50,928 nt of DNA, from the NCBI RefSeq assembly GCF_001418565.1, contig NZ_LIQQ01000094.1:1-50928 (forward strand), written 5' to 3'. This document shows, one piece after another, positions 25,139-33,153 of this stretch. Both the position numbers and the translations under genes were made by a program. Source of the stretch: Streptomyces graminilatus (GTDB lineage Bacteria > Actinomycetota > Actinomycetes > Streptomycetales > Streptomycetaceae). Under the pieces are notes generated by a model that did no database searches, was not told the origin of the DNA, and saw nothing but the letters and a program-made list of their open reading frames with translations. Numbering within the stretch: position 1 is the first letter of the stretch; each line of letters starts with the position of its first letter.

Positions 25139-27442
25139 GTGGCTCTGCGCAAGGACGACCCGAGCACGCTCGGCGGCTATCGGATAGTGGACCGGCTCGG
25201 GGCCGGCGGCATGGGTGTGGTCTACCGCGCCCAGTCCCGCTCGGGGCGCGAGGTCGCGCTGAAGGTGGTGCACGCGCAGTACGCCGAGGACAGCGTGTTC
25301 CGCGCCCGCTTCCGGCAGGAGATCGAGGCCGTCCGCAAGGTCAGCGGCGCCTTCACCGCCCCGGTGCTGGACGCCGACGCGTATGCCCCGCGCCCCTGGA
25401 TGGCCACCCAGTACGTGCCCGGCCCCTCGCTCTCCGCCCGGATCCGCGCCGACGGCCCGCTGCGCGGCGCGGCGCTGCGGCACCTCGCACTCGGGCTGGT
25501 GGAGGCCCTGCGGGACATCCACCGGGCCGGAGTCGTGCACCGGGACCTCAAACCCGGCAACGTCCTGATCGCCGAGGACGGCCCCCGGGTCATCGACTTC
25601 GGGATATCCCGGGGCGCCGAGAACCTGACCCTCGCCCTGACCGAGACCGGGGAGATGATCGGCACCCCGCCGTTCATGTCCCCGGAGCAGATCACCAACG
25701 CCCGGTCGGTCGGCCCCGCCTCGGACGTCTTCTCCCTCGGCGCCCTGCTGACGTTCGCCGCGACCGGCCACGGCCCCTTCGACGCGGAGACCCCGTTCGT
25801 GACGGCGTACCGCGTGGTGAACGACGAACCGGCCCTCGACGCCGTCCCCGAACCACTGCGCGCGGTGCTGCTCCGCTGCCTGGTGAAGGAGGCGGCGGAC
25901 CGGCCGGGACTCGACGAACTCGCCCTGCGGTTCGCCGAGGTCCTGCCGGAACCCGTCCCGGGCGAACCCGACACGATGTTCCTGGGCCCGACGGGCCCGG
26001 GGACCGACGACCAGACCTTCGCCCTGCGCTCGGGGACGGCGTCTTCCGGCCGTTCGGGTTCGGAGACGTCCTCCGGCCGTCACCAGCGCCGAGAGCGCCG
26101 GCAGCAGCGCAGACAGCGCCGACAGCGGCTCCCGGCGGTGCTGGTCGGCGTGGCAGCCGTCACGGCGATGACGCTCACCGGCTATCTCCTCTTCGGCCCG
26201 CTGACGGGCGACGGCGCCGCGCAGGGCGTACCGGGGGGCGACCGCTGGGCAGGCCTCCCGGCCGACTGGAAGCCCTGGCAGACCACCGTGTCCAACAACG
26301 CGGAGACCGGTGTGCGCAAGGCCCCGGAAACGAAGGACAGCTTCCCGTCGCCGTCCTGTCTGGTGGACCGGGGGGCCGTGTACTGCGGGGGCAGCGCGCT
26401 CCTGCCGGAACGGATCGACGGGGCCACCGGCCGGACCCTGTGGCGCGCCGACATCAGGCCCGGCAATGCCCCGGCCGGGCAGTACGTCACGTCCATCCTC
26501 GGCGCGTCGGACGGCGTACTGGTCGTACAGCTCCTGGTCACCGACGCGAACGGCGTGACGCTGTCGCAGACCGTCGTCGCCCTGGACGGCGGCACCGGCC
26601 GCACGGTCTGGAGCCGCCAGGTGACCAACGAGAGCAGGGGGTCGGTGTACGCGGCCGGGCTGGTCTTCCTTCAGGAGGACGACGTCCGGTCGGTGACCGT
26701 ACGCTCGGCGCGCGACGGCACGGCGCGCTGGAAGTTCACGCTGCCCGCGCAACGCGAGTGCACGTTGACGGCGGTGGCGGACCGCCCGTACGCGGAGTGC
26801 GTCGCGGAGACCGGGAACGGGGCCGGGGCCGGGGGTTCCGGCGCGGCGGATTTCCTGGTCGTGGACCCCGCGGGCAAGTCCGTACGGCGGCTGACGGCGC
26901 CGTCCGCCGGGAGCAGCTTCGTGGGCACCCTCGACGGGCGGCTGGTCTTCGCGGAGACGGACATCGACGCGAGCGCCAACGGCGCCGACTCGCTGTACAC
27001 GTCCGTCGTACGGATCGACCCCAGGAGCGGTGAGCGGAAGGTGACCGAACTGGACGGCGGCGACGGGTACCGGGGGAACGTGACGCTGGGCGGCGGACGG
27101 CTCTGGTTCTCCCGGTCCGGCGGGGCGGTCACCGCCGTCCTGCCCAGCACGGGCAAGCGCGTGTGGGAGAGCCCCACCACCCTCGAATCGCCGGGGACGA
27201 TCACGGCCGACAGCGGCAGCGGCACGGTGTACATGGCCACCGGCAGCGGCAGGGTGGCGGCCCTCGACGCGGCGAAGGGCACCGTCCTGTGGGAAACGAC
27301 CTCACGCGCCGACCTCCCCCTCTCGGGCGGCCAGCCGACCGTCCTCCTCAACGGCGGCGCCCTGGTGGTGACGACCACGGACGGCACGGTCTTCACGCTG
27401 GACCCGGCGGGGCCGGACCGGAAGGCGGTTCTGGTGAGGTGA
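25139..27442 (+). CDS. Transmembrane serine/threonine protein kinase with PQQ-type beta-propeller
   Basis: The 767-residue protein begins with a Hanks-type kinase domain (residues 10-270): glycine loop RLGAGGMGVVYRA, catalytic Lys in EVALKVVHAQY, catalytic loop VVHRDLKPGNVLI, DFG motif IDFGISRG. A basic linker (about 315-335, rich in Arg and Gln) leads to one membrane helix (LPAVLVGVAAVTAMTLTGYLLF). The extracellular part repeats blades such as ALDGGTGRTVWSRQV and ALDAAKGTVLWETTS, as in PQQ-like propellers. It probably senses an outside ligand and signals by phosphorylation. The start is GTG at 25139. Confidence 0.93.
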   Translation: MALRKDDPSTLGGYRIVDRLGAGGMGVVYRAQSRSGREVALKVVHAQYAEDSVFRARFRQEIEAVRKVSGAFTAPVLDADAYAPRPWMATQYVPGPSLSARIRADGPLRGAALRHLALGLVEALRDIHRAGVVHRDLKPGNVLIAEDGPRVIDFGISRGAENLTLALTETGEMIGTPPFMSPEQITNARSVGPASDVFSLGALLTFAATGHGPFDAETPFVTAYRVVNDEPALDAVPEPLRAVLLRCLVKEAADRPGLDELALRFAEVLPEPVPGEPDTMFLGPTGPGTDDQTFALRSGTASSGRSGSETSSGRHQRRERRQQRRQRRQRLPAVLVGVAAVTAMTLTGYLLFGPLTGDGAAQGVPGGDRWAGLPADWKPWQTTVSNNAETGVRKAPETKDSFPSPSCLVDRGAVYCGGSALLPERIDGATGRTLWRADIRPGNAPAGQYVTSILGASDGVLVVQLLVTDANGVTLSQTVVALDGGTGRTVWSRQVTNESRGSVYAAGLVFLQEDDVRSVTVRSARDGTARWKFTLPAQRECTLTAVADRPYAECVAETGNGAGAGGSGAADFLVVDPAGKSVRRLTAPSAGSSFVGTLDGRLVFAETDIDASANGADSLYTSVVRIDPRSGERKVTELDGGDGYRGNVTLGGGRLWFSRSGGAVTAVLPSTGKRVWESPTTLESPGTITADSGSGTVYMATGSGRVAALDAAKGTVLWETTSRADLPLSGGQPTVLLNGGALVVTTTDGTVFTLDPAGPDRKAVLVR

Positions 27443-27519
27443 GGACGGGCCGGGGGCGAGCGCGGGAAGGGGCGAGCCGACCGGCAGGGTGCCGATGACC
27501 GACGCCCGCAGCCGCTCAA

Positions 27520-27525
27520 TACACT
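27520..27525 (+). promoter_or_regulatory. Candidate -10 box for a leaderless transcript
   Basis: TACACT ends seven bases before the ATG at 27532, and no Shine-Dalgarno is present. Transcription would then start at or next to the start codon, a common arrangement in Streptomyces. Confidence 0.35.
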
Positions 27526-27531
27526 CCGACG

Positions 27532-27756
27532 ATGAACAACATACGGTGCAGCCAGTGCGGTGCGGTGGGGCTGGAGCCGGGCTTCGTCGAGGACTCCGGA
27601 CAGGGCGCTCAAGGGTTCTCGCGGTGGATCGCGGGGCCCCTTGAACGAGGCCCGTTCGGCGGCGCCAAGAGGATGGGGCGACCGCGCTGGCAGATCGACG
27701 CCTATCGGTGCCCTGTCTGCGCACACCTGGAACTGTTCGCCGCGCAGCCGGACTAG
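27532..27756 (+). CDS. Small zinc-ribbon hypothetical protein
   Basis: The 74-residue protein has two Cys pairs, CSQC at residues 6-9 and CPVC near residue 60, with a Gly/Arg-rich middle. It is probably a small zinc-binding protein. I do not recognise a specific family. It may be translated from a leaderless mRNA. Confidence 0.6.
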   Translation: MNNIRCSQCGAVGLEPGFVEDSGQGAQGFSRWIAGPLERGPFGGAKRMGRPRWQIDAYRCPVCAHLELFAAQPD

Positions 27757-27906
27757 AGGCTGTCCCGGCGATCGCGGGCGGAGCCGGATGACGAGTGCTG
27801 CTGCGGCGGCGATGGTGCCGAGGCGGACGCAGGCGTGCACTCCCCTGGCCGCCGCCGCCGATAAATTGGCTGTCCGGCGGCCGGAGCGCCGTGATACACA
27901 ACCGCC

Positions 27907-28680
27907 GTGCGAAACAACTTGGAGTTCCCCGAGGTCCTGCGGCTGATCGAAGACCGCTCGGCCGCGTTCCGCGCCGCGATCGCATCCGCCCCCGACCTTG
28001 ACGTCCAGGTCCCGACCTGCCCGGACTGGACGCTGCGCGAACTGGCGCAGCACCTCGGTGACGGCCGCCGCCGCCAGGCCGCCATCGTCGCGGCCGGCCC
28101 GGGCGCCGAGCCCCCGGCGAGGACGGACCCGAAGGGCGCCCCGACCGCGCCCCGCGACCGCGAGGCCCTGGACGCCTGGCTCGACGAGTCGACCGAGCTC
28201 ATGCTCGACGCGATGCGCGAGGCCGGCCCGGACCGCGGCTGCTGGACCTGGTGGGGCCGCTCGCAGGCCCCGGAGACCAGCGGAGCCGTGGCCCGGCACC
28301 AGATCCAGGAGATCGCCGTCCACACCTACGACGTCCAGCTCACCCAGGGCGCCGCACTGCCGCTGCCGACGGACGTCGCGGTCGAGGGCGTCGACGAGTT
28401 CCTGACGACCGTCTCGGCGACGACCGTCCCCTGGCCGTTCAAGCCGGCAACCATCGACCTGCATACGACCGAGGGCCACTCCTGGCGCCTGACCCTCAAC
28501 GCCGACGGCGTCCGCTGCGACGACCTCGCCGCCGACGCGGAGCCGGGCGACATGGCGATGCGAGGCACAGCGAGCGAACTGGTCCTCTACTTCTACGCGC
28601 GCGTCCCGCTCGATGGCCTGGAGCTCACCGGCGACACCGAGCCGATGGAGCAGCTCGCGGACTGGGACCCGAACGAGTAG
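27907..28680 (+). CDS. Maleylpyruvate isomerase-family mycothiol-dependent enzyme
   Basis: This 257-residue protein matches the DinB-like mycothiol-dependent isomerase family. The metal-binding signature appears as VPTCPDWTLRELAQHLGD near residues 35-55 and HQIQEIAVHTYDVQL near 130-145. The C-terminal domain (about 165-250) is of the MDMPI type. Such proteins use mycothiol, the actinobacterial thiol, in isomerisation or detoxification. The exact substrate is unknown. The GTG at 27907 follows a GATACA box (27893-27898), so it too may be leaderless. Confidence 0.85.
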   Translation: MRNNLEFPEVLRLIEDRSAAFRAAIASAPDLDVQVPTCPDWTLRELAQHLGDGRRRQAAIVAAGPGAEPPARTDPKGAPTAPRDREALDAWLDESTELMLDAMREAGPDRGCWTWWGRSQAPETSGAVARHQIQEIAVHTYDVQLTQGAALPLPTDVAVEGVDEFLTTVSATTVPWPFKPATIDLHTTEGHSWRLTLNADGVRCDDLAADAEPGDMAMRGTASELVLYFYARVPLDGLELTGDTEPMEQLADWDPNE

Positions 28681-28701
28681 AACGCGCACCCTGGCGGCGC
28701 G

Positions 28702-28896
28702 GTGGTGTACCGCTTCGCCGCGGACGTGGTCGTGTTCGCGGACGCCGACGCCTTGATCGAGGCGGACGCGCTGTACTGGATGCTGTTGCAGCCGGGGAGC
28801 GACCTGGACGAGTTGCTGGCGATGGGCGCGGTCAAGGCCCGCAGTCGGGCCCGGACCGTGCTGGAGCAGGTACGCAAGGCCATCGGGATCGGGTGA
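28702..28896 (+). CDS. Short hypothetical ORF, possibly a gene remnant
   Basis: The 64-residue ORF (VVYRFAADVVVFADADALIEADALYWMLLQ ... VLEQVRKAIGIG) has host-like codon use but no ribosome binding site. After its TGA the same frame stays open for 20 protein-like codons (PHFGFVALVIPEGEPEVVQR, to 28959). It is in the same frame as the preceding gene. This looks like a decayed or fragmentary gene; I do not recognise the family. Confidence 0.25.
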   Translation: MVYRFAADVVVFADADALIEADALYWMLLQPGSDLDELLAMGAVKARSRARTVLEQVRKAIGIG

Positions 28897-28979
28897 CCGC
28901 ACTTCGGCTTCGTCGCCCTGGTCATCCCCGAAGGTGAGCCGGAGGTGGTGCAGCGGTGACCGGCCACACCACCCCGTCG

Positions 28980-29891
28980 CTACGGGGGACTCACGCAGCG
29001 GAACGACGTGTCGTTGTCCTTCATCGCGGCGTTCGCCGCATTCCGCAACGAGGGCGCCGCGCGCTCGAATGGGCTGGTGAACGCGGACCCCTTCAGCTCG
29101 TACCGTCCGGTCTCCTCCTCGGTGGAGCACCATTCCCAGGTGTTCCCGCACAGGTCGAAGACTCCGTACACGCTGGCTCCGGATCGGTAGCGTGAGACGG
29201 GAGTCGTCCTCCCTATCTCGGCCTCCCCGACATTGCACTTGGCGGCCGTGGGCTCGTCCCCCCAGGGGAATGTGCGGCCCTTCGAGCCGCGGGCGGCCTT
29301 CTCCCACTGCTGGGCGGTGGGCAGTTGTTTGCCGCACCAGCGGGAGTATGCGGTGGCGTCGTGCCACGTCACCCACACCACGGGGTGGTCGAACAGGTCA
29401 TCGGGGCATCGGCCGTTCGGCCAGTGTCGCGGCGGCCGGTGGCGCGTGGCGTGTACGAATCGCGCGTAGTCGAGGTTGGTCGTCGGGTAGACGTCGATGC
29501 GGAAGCCGTCCAGCCAGGTCGGCGTGTTCGCCGGGCCGGACAAGTAGATGCCTTCCGCGACCAGCACCATGACTTTGCCGTCCATGGGGTGCTTGACGGT
29601 GCGTGGGTCGCTGCGCAGGAGTTCTTCGGCACGCTCGTCGTGCTCGACGGCGGCCCTCTCGGTGAGGAACTGCGCGAACCGCTGCTGGACGACGGGGGCA
29701 GCACGAGCGAGGAGCGTGTCCAGGGCCTCCTGAGTGCCGGGGAAGGGAGTGATGGTTTCTCCCCGGCCCTCCCAGGTGGTCAGTTGTCGTTGGCTCACGG
29801 GAACCATGGCGGCGAAGTCGCGCTGGTTCTTCCGCATGGCGGTGCGTAAGAGGAAAATCTCGCGTCCGGTCCACCTATTGACCCCCGTCAT
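28980..29891 (-). CDS. HTH-SUMF1 fusion protein with TTA codon
   Basis: The 303-residue protein joins an N-terminal XRE-like helix-turn-helix (residues 10-60, EIFLLRTAMRKNQRDFAAMVPVSQRQLTTWEGRG) to a SUMF1/FGE-sulfatase domain (about 105-303). Typical blocks are LDGFRIDVYPTTNLDYARFV, PVVWVTWHDATAYSRWCGKQLPT and GVFDLCGNTWEW. The two catalytic cysteines of true formylglycine-generating enzymes are not present in the C-terminal segment, so another oxidative or purely binding role is likely. Codon 15 is TTA (29847-29849, complement), suggesting bldA dependence. AGGAG lies eight bases before the ATG and overlaps the region just after the aminotransferase stop, so the two genes form one leftward operon. 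Confidence 0.85.
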   Translation of the reverse strand: MTGVNRWTGREIFLLRTAMRKNQRDFAAMVPVSQRQLTTWEGRGETITPFPGTQEALDTLLARAAPVVQQRFAQFLTERAAVEHDERAEELLRSDPRTVKHPMDGKVMVLVAEGIYLSGPANTPTWLDGFRIDVYPTTNLDYARFVHATRHRPPRHWPNGRCPDDLFDHPVVWVTWHDATAYSRWCGKQLPTAQQWEKAARGSKGRTFPWGDEPTAAKCNVGEAEIGRTTPVSRYRSGASVYGVFDLCGNTWEWCSTEEETGRYELKGSAFTSPFERAAPSLRNAANAAMKDNDTSFRCVSPP

Positions 29892-29903
29892 GCCGGCGCT
29901 CCT

Positions 29904-30698
29904 TTACAACTCCTCGCCGCGGACGGAGAGGTATGTCTCGCGCAGCATGCTCAGCACCGGGTGCTCGACCTCCATGGGTGTGTCATCGATGGCCGAGAGG
30001 GAGCGGACACCGATGGAGGTGTTGGTGGCGAAGGCAACCGGCATGGCCTTGGCCTCGTCGAGGGTGACGGAAGCGACCTTGTACTCGGTGCGTTGCTGGA
30101 GCAGCGCCGCGGTCACGCCAGGCAGTACTGGGCCTTCGGGCCAGATGATGGTGCCGTTCTCGTCGATGAAGCCGACGTTCCACGTTCCGCCCTCGGACAC
30201 CCGATTGTCGGGGCCGTAGAACAGGGCGTCGTCGAAGCCCTTGAGCCGTGCCGTGCGCCGGACGTGGAGGGCACCGAAGAGGCCGCAGTGCTTGACCTCG
30301 GGAAGGTCACGCTCGTACTGCACGCTCATCGCGGTCAACGGCGGCGGGGGAAGTTCGCCGGCTGCTCGCACGGTCACCAGGATCTGCGGATTGGTGGCGC
30401 CTTCGGGGTGCCCCATCTCGACCATTGGGTCGAAGTGGGTGACGCGGACGACGCAAGGACCCTCCTGCCCATCCAAAGCCCTGCCGACCAGGTCACGGAC
30501 TCGACTGGTGTCCACGTCCGCACCGAACACGATCCTGCTGTCCCGTACGAGTCGCTCCAGGTGCAGGGAGAGACCGCGGACACTGCGATCGGCATCGACG
30601 CGCATGGATGTGAAGTGCCCGTACGACGTCAGCGCCAAGGGAAGCAAGTGCTCGGCTGTTGCGGGCTGTTCGTTCAGTGTCGCCATGTCCCTCAGCAT
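29904..30698 (-). CDS. Class IV aminotransferase (PLP-dependent, branched-chain/ADC-lyase type)
   Basis: This 264-residue enzyme has the fold-type IV signature. The likely PLP lysine is Lys136 in LPEVKHCGLFGALHVRRTARLKG, followed by DDALFYGPDNRVSEGGTWNVGFI and the cofactor-phosphate segment PVLPGVTAALL. Relatives include branched-chain and D-amino acid transaminases and 4-amino-4-deoxychorismate lyase; sequence alone does not decide between them. It is the first gene of the leftward pair and diverges from the thymidylate-synthase-like operon. AGGGG lies six bases before the ATG at 30696-30698. A role in the neighbouring nucleotide pathway is inferred only from position. Confidence 0.85.
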   Translation of the reverse strand: MLRDMATLNEQPATAEHLLPLALTSYGHFTSMRVDADRSVRGLSLHLERLVRDSRIVFGADVDTSRVRDLVGRALDGQEGPCVVRVTHFDPMVEMGHPEGATNPQILVTVRAAGELPPPPLTAMSVQYERDLPEVKHCGLFGALHVRRTARLKGFDDALFYGPDNRVSEGGTWNVGFIDENGTIIWPEGPVLPGVTAALLQQRTEYKVASVTLDEAKAMPVAFATNTSIGVRSLSAIDDTPMEVEHPVLSMLRETYLSVRGEEL

Positions 30699-30796
30699 GT
30701 CAGCCCCTACGTGGCTGTTGGCACCCCGTCGCGGGTTACTGACGGGTCAACGTCGTCAAGACTTCCTTCCCTCTTCCATCCTCCTGCTGTTCTCTT

Positions 30797-30824
30797 GTCA
30801 CCATCCGGATACGTTCGGTGACAG
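30797..30824. promoter_or_regulatory. Inverted repeat TGTCACC-N14-GGTGACA in divergent promoter region
   Basis: Perfect 7-bp arms with a 14-base spacer lie midway between the aminotransferase and the thymidylate-synthase-like gene. The site could control both operons. The rest of 30699-31054 shows no gene. Confidence 0.45.
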
Positions 30825-31054
30825 GAGAGGTGGCGAGACCTCCGCGCAGAGCTCTGCCCTCGACCGGTCTTCGCCGTCACGAACCGGCCCACTGATCCGC
30901 ACCCCGAGGTGATCAGCCCCAGCGCCGTATGAAACGCCTGCCCCGGCTCCCCGTGTGCAACCACAGCTTGGGGCGGGTCTCCTGCCCGGCGGCCCGGACG
31001 ACTTCCGTTCCAGGTCGTTGCGCAGGTACACCACCGCCCTCCGATTGGAGCCTC

Positions 31055-32080
31055 ATGCTCACCACCCCCGAGTTCACCAGTGTGGAAGGCGCCTACCTGG
31101 CCCTTCTCCGGCTGGCGGCCGAGGACGCCGAACACCACATTGCTGCCCGCGGTAACGAGGCCAGCGAGGTCATCGGTGTGGGATTCCGCCTCACCGACCC
31201 CCGCCAGCGCCTTCCCTATCTGTCTGAGCGCAAGGTGAACCCGGTGTTCCAGTTCGCCGAAGCGCTCTGGTACCTCGCCGGACGCCGCGATCTGGAGATG
31301 ATCGGCTACTACGCGCCGTCCATGCGCGCCAGCAGCGCCGACGGCATCCACCTCGGCGGATCTGCGTACGGTCACACCCTGTTCAGCCAGGCCGACGGCG
31401 CCCAGCAGTCCCCCTTTGACCAGGTGATGCGGCTGCTGCAGAGAGAGACGGACAGCAAGCGCGCCTACATGCCGGTGTTCGCGGCGCACGAACTCAGCGA
31501 CCGCGACAACCCCGACGTCGCGTGCCTGGCCGGCCTCCACCTGCTATTGCGGGACGGGCAACTGCACATGGTGTGCAACATGCGTGCGAACGATCTCGAC
31601 TGCGGCCTGCTGTCCGACGTGTTCTCCTTCACGATGATCCAGGAGTACACCGCCGTCCAACTCGGCCTGCGCCCGGGAACGTACACGCACTTCATCGGCT
31701 CCGCTCACGTCAACGACCGCAATGCCGAACGCGTCAAGCGCGTCCTGGACGAGGCCGACTCCCGCCCCGCCGTGCCCTCCTTCGAGTTCCCGGAGATGCC
31801 GGCGAGCACCACCGTGGCGACCATCGCCGACGTACTGGACCACGAAGAGGCACTGCGCAGGAACGAGGTCCAGTACAGCGCCGACCACATCCGGAACCTG
31901 GGCCTGGAACCGTACTGGCAGCAACCGGTGGTCCTGTTCGAGCTCTACCGGCAGATCACGCACGACCAGACCGCGGCCGTCGCCCCCGACCTGCTTGCCG
32001 CACTCGATCCGGGCCTGCGATGGCTCATGGCCCGCAAGTGGCCGGTCTGCGCCGTTTCCCCCGAGGGGAGTGTGCGATGA
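31055..32080 (+). CDS. Thymidylate synthase-family protein with cytosine-type active site (pyrimidine nucleotide hydroxymethylase-like)
   Basis: The 341-residue protein aligns without gaps to the E. coli ThyA core from the nucleophile onward. Cys157 matches C146, Arg177 matches R166, Asp180 matches D169 and His218 matches H207. The segment AEALWYLAGRRDL supplies the Glu58 equivalent (Glu69). The base-reading Asn177 is replaced by Asp188. In T4 dCMP hydroxymethylase and in MilA-type CMP hydroxymethylases this change selects cytosine. Tyr209, which contacts the sugar, is Asn220. A C-terminal extension of about 70 residues is unlike ThyA. I infer a modifying enzyme acting on a (d)CMP-like substrate with methylene-tetrahydrofolate, not the housekeeping ThyA. 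The ATG at 31055 has GGAG upstream; the frame opens at 30929. Confidence 0.85.
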   Translation: MLTTPEFTSVEGAYLALLRLAAEDAEHHIAARGNEASEVIGVGFRLTDPRQRLPYLSERKVNPVFQFAEALWYLAGRRDLEMIGYYAPSMRASSADGIHLGGSAYGHTLFSQADGAQQSPFDQVMRLLQRETDSKRAYMPVFAAHELSDRDNPDVACLAGLHLLLRDGQLHMVCNMRANDLDCGLLSDVFSFTMIQEYTAVQLGLRPGTYTHFIGSAHVNDRNAERVKRVLDEADSRPAVPSFEFPEMPASTTVATIADVLDHEEALRRNEVQYSADHIRNLGLEPYWQQPVVLFELYRQITHDQTAAVAPDLLAALDPGLRWLMARKWPVCAVSPEGSVR

Positions 32081-33129
32081 GCGGGAACGGAAGGCCCATG
32101 AGCGGCGCCGTGGCGGAGGGCGTCGACTTCGAGCGCTGGGCGGTCGTCCTGTGCAAGCCGGACGCTGTGGCACGCGGTCTGGTAACCCGAATCCTGGGAA
32201 TGGTCTCCGATGCGGGTTTCGCAGTCTCGGACCGCATGGACGTGGTTGCGCAGCCGTGGCAGCCGCACGTCGTGTACCGGGACATGCTCGCCGACACCGG
32301 TCGCCGGAATCTGCGTGACCTGCCTGCCTACATCGATGCCGCGTACGCGAACCGGACGGTCGCCGTCGCCCTGGCGCACGGCGAACCCGGTATCCACGCC
32401 AAACTGCGGCAGCTCATCGGCCACACCGACCCGACCCGGGCGGTGCCCGGCACCATCCGCGGTGACCTCGGTGATGACAGCCTTGCCGTGGCGAATGCGG
32501 AGAACCGCCTCATCCGCAACCTGGTCCACACGTCGGACGATCCGGCCTGCGCCCGCCGCGAGTACGGCACTTGGTGGGGACCCGGCCGCAGGCTGCTGGA
32601 GTCCGACTTCGACACCTGCTCCGTGATCCTGTGCAAGCCGGACGCGGTGGAGCGCGGCCTGGTCGACGCCGTACTGGAGCGGATCGAGGCCGCCGGCGTC
32701 TCCGTTCGTCGCCGGACCGACGTCACGGTGCAGCCGTGGCAGGCCCATGTGCACTACTGGGATCTCCTCGTCGACGCCGACTACTTCCCCGACCGCGATA
32801 TCCCCGCGTGCCTGGACGATGCGTACGCGGGCAAGAAGGTCACGGTCGCGCTCGCGTACGGCGAGCCGGGCATCCACGCCCGGCTGCGGCAGGTCATCGG
32901 GCATTTCGACCCGATCCGGGCCGCCGCCGGCACGATCCGCGGGGACTACGGCAACGACAGCCTCGAAGCCGCCCTCGCGGGGCGACGCCTGGTGCACAAC
33001 CTCGTCCACACGTCGGACGACCCGGATGCGGCCCGTCGTGACTTCGGGACCTGGTTCGGCGCCGACCGCCGCCTGCTGCTCACCTCTCCGGCCGGCGTGC
33101 CGCGCCAGCCCACGCCCGCCGACCGCTGA
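32077..33129 (+). CDS. Tandem double nucleoside-diphosphate-kinase-like protein
   Basis: The 350-residue protein is two NDP-kinase-like domains (about 20-172 and 178-335) that are clearly duplicates. Both keep the phosphate-binding Lys in VLCKPDAV/ILCKPDAV, the GTIRGD arginine, and a His in NLVHTSDD (His151 and His311) at the position of the phosphorylated histidine. Bacterial NDP kinases are normally single-domain proteins of about 140 residues, so the fusion is unusual. Both domains carry a long insertion after the PW(Q)xHxxYxDxL region compared with standard Ndk. It would convert a diphosphate to a triphosphate using ATP, or bind such nucleotides. The start overlaps the previous stop (ATGA). 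Confidence 0.82.
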   Translation: MSGNGRPMSGAVAEGVDFERWAVVLCKPDAVARGLVTRILGMVSDAGFAVSDRMDVVAQPWQPHVVYRDMLADTGRRNLRDLPAYIDAAYANRTVAVALAHGEPGIHAKLRQLIGHTDPTRAVPGTIRGDLGDDSLAVANAENRLIRNLVHTSDDPACARREYGTWWGPGRRLLESDFDTCSVILCKPDAVERGLVDAVLERIEAAGVSVRRRTDVTVQPWQAHVHYWDLLVDADYFPDRDIPACLDDAYAGKKVTVALAYGEPGIHARLRQVIGHFDPIRAAAGTIRGDYGNDSLEAALAGRRLVHNLVHTSDDPDAARRDFGTWFGADRRLLLTSPAGVPRQPTPADR

Positions 33130-33153
33130 CCCCCATTCCCCTGGAGGTTCCCC

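Noticed and set aside
27757..27906. Insertion sequence remnant
   Set aside because: The stretch gave a short Ala/Arg-rich antisense frame, but no terminal inverted repeats, target duplication or transposase motif.
26671..29376. A 901-codon open frame on the minus strand
   Set aside because: It spans the antisense of several genes and the intergenic gaps between them, with no family motif.
28980..29891. True formylglycine-generating enzyme
   Set aside because: The paired catalytic cysteines are missing from the C-terminal segment, and no sulfatase gene is nearby.
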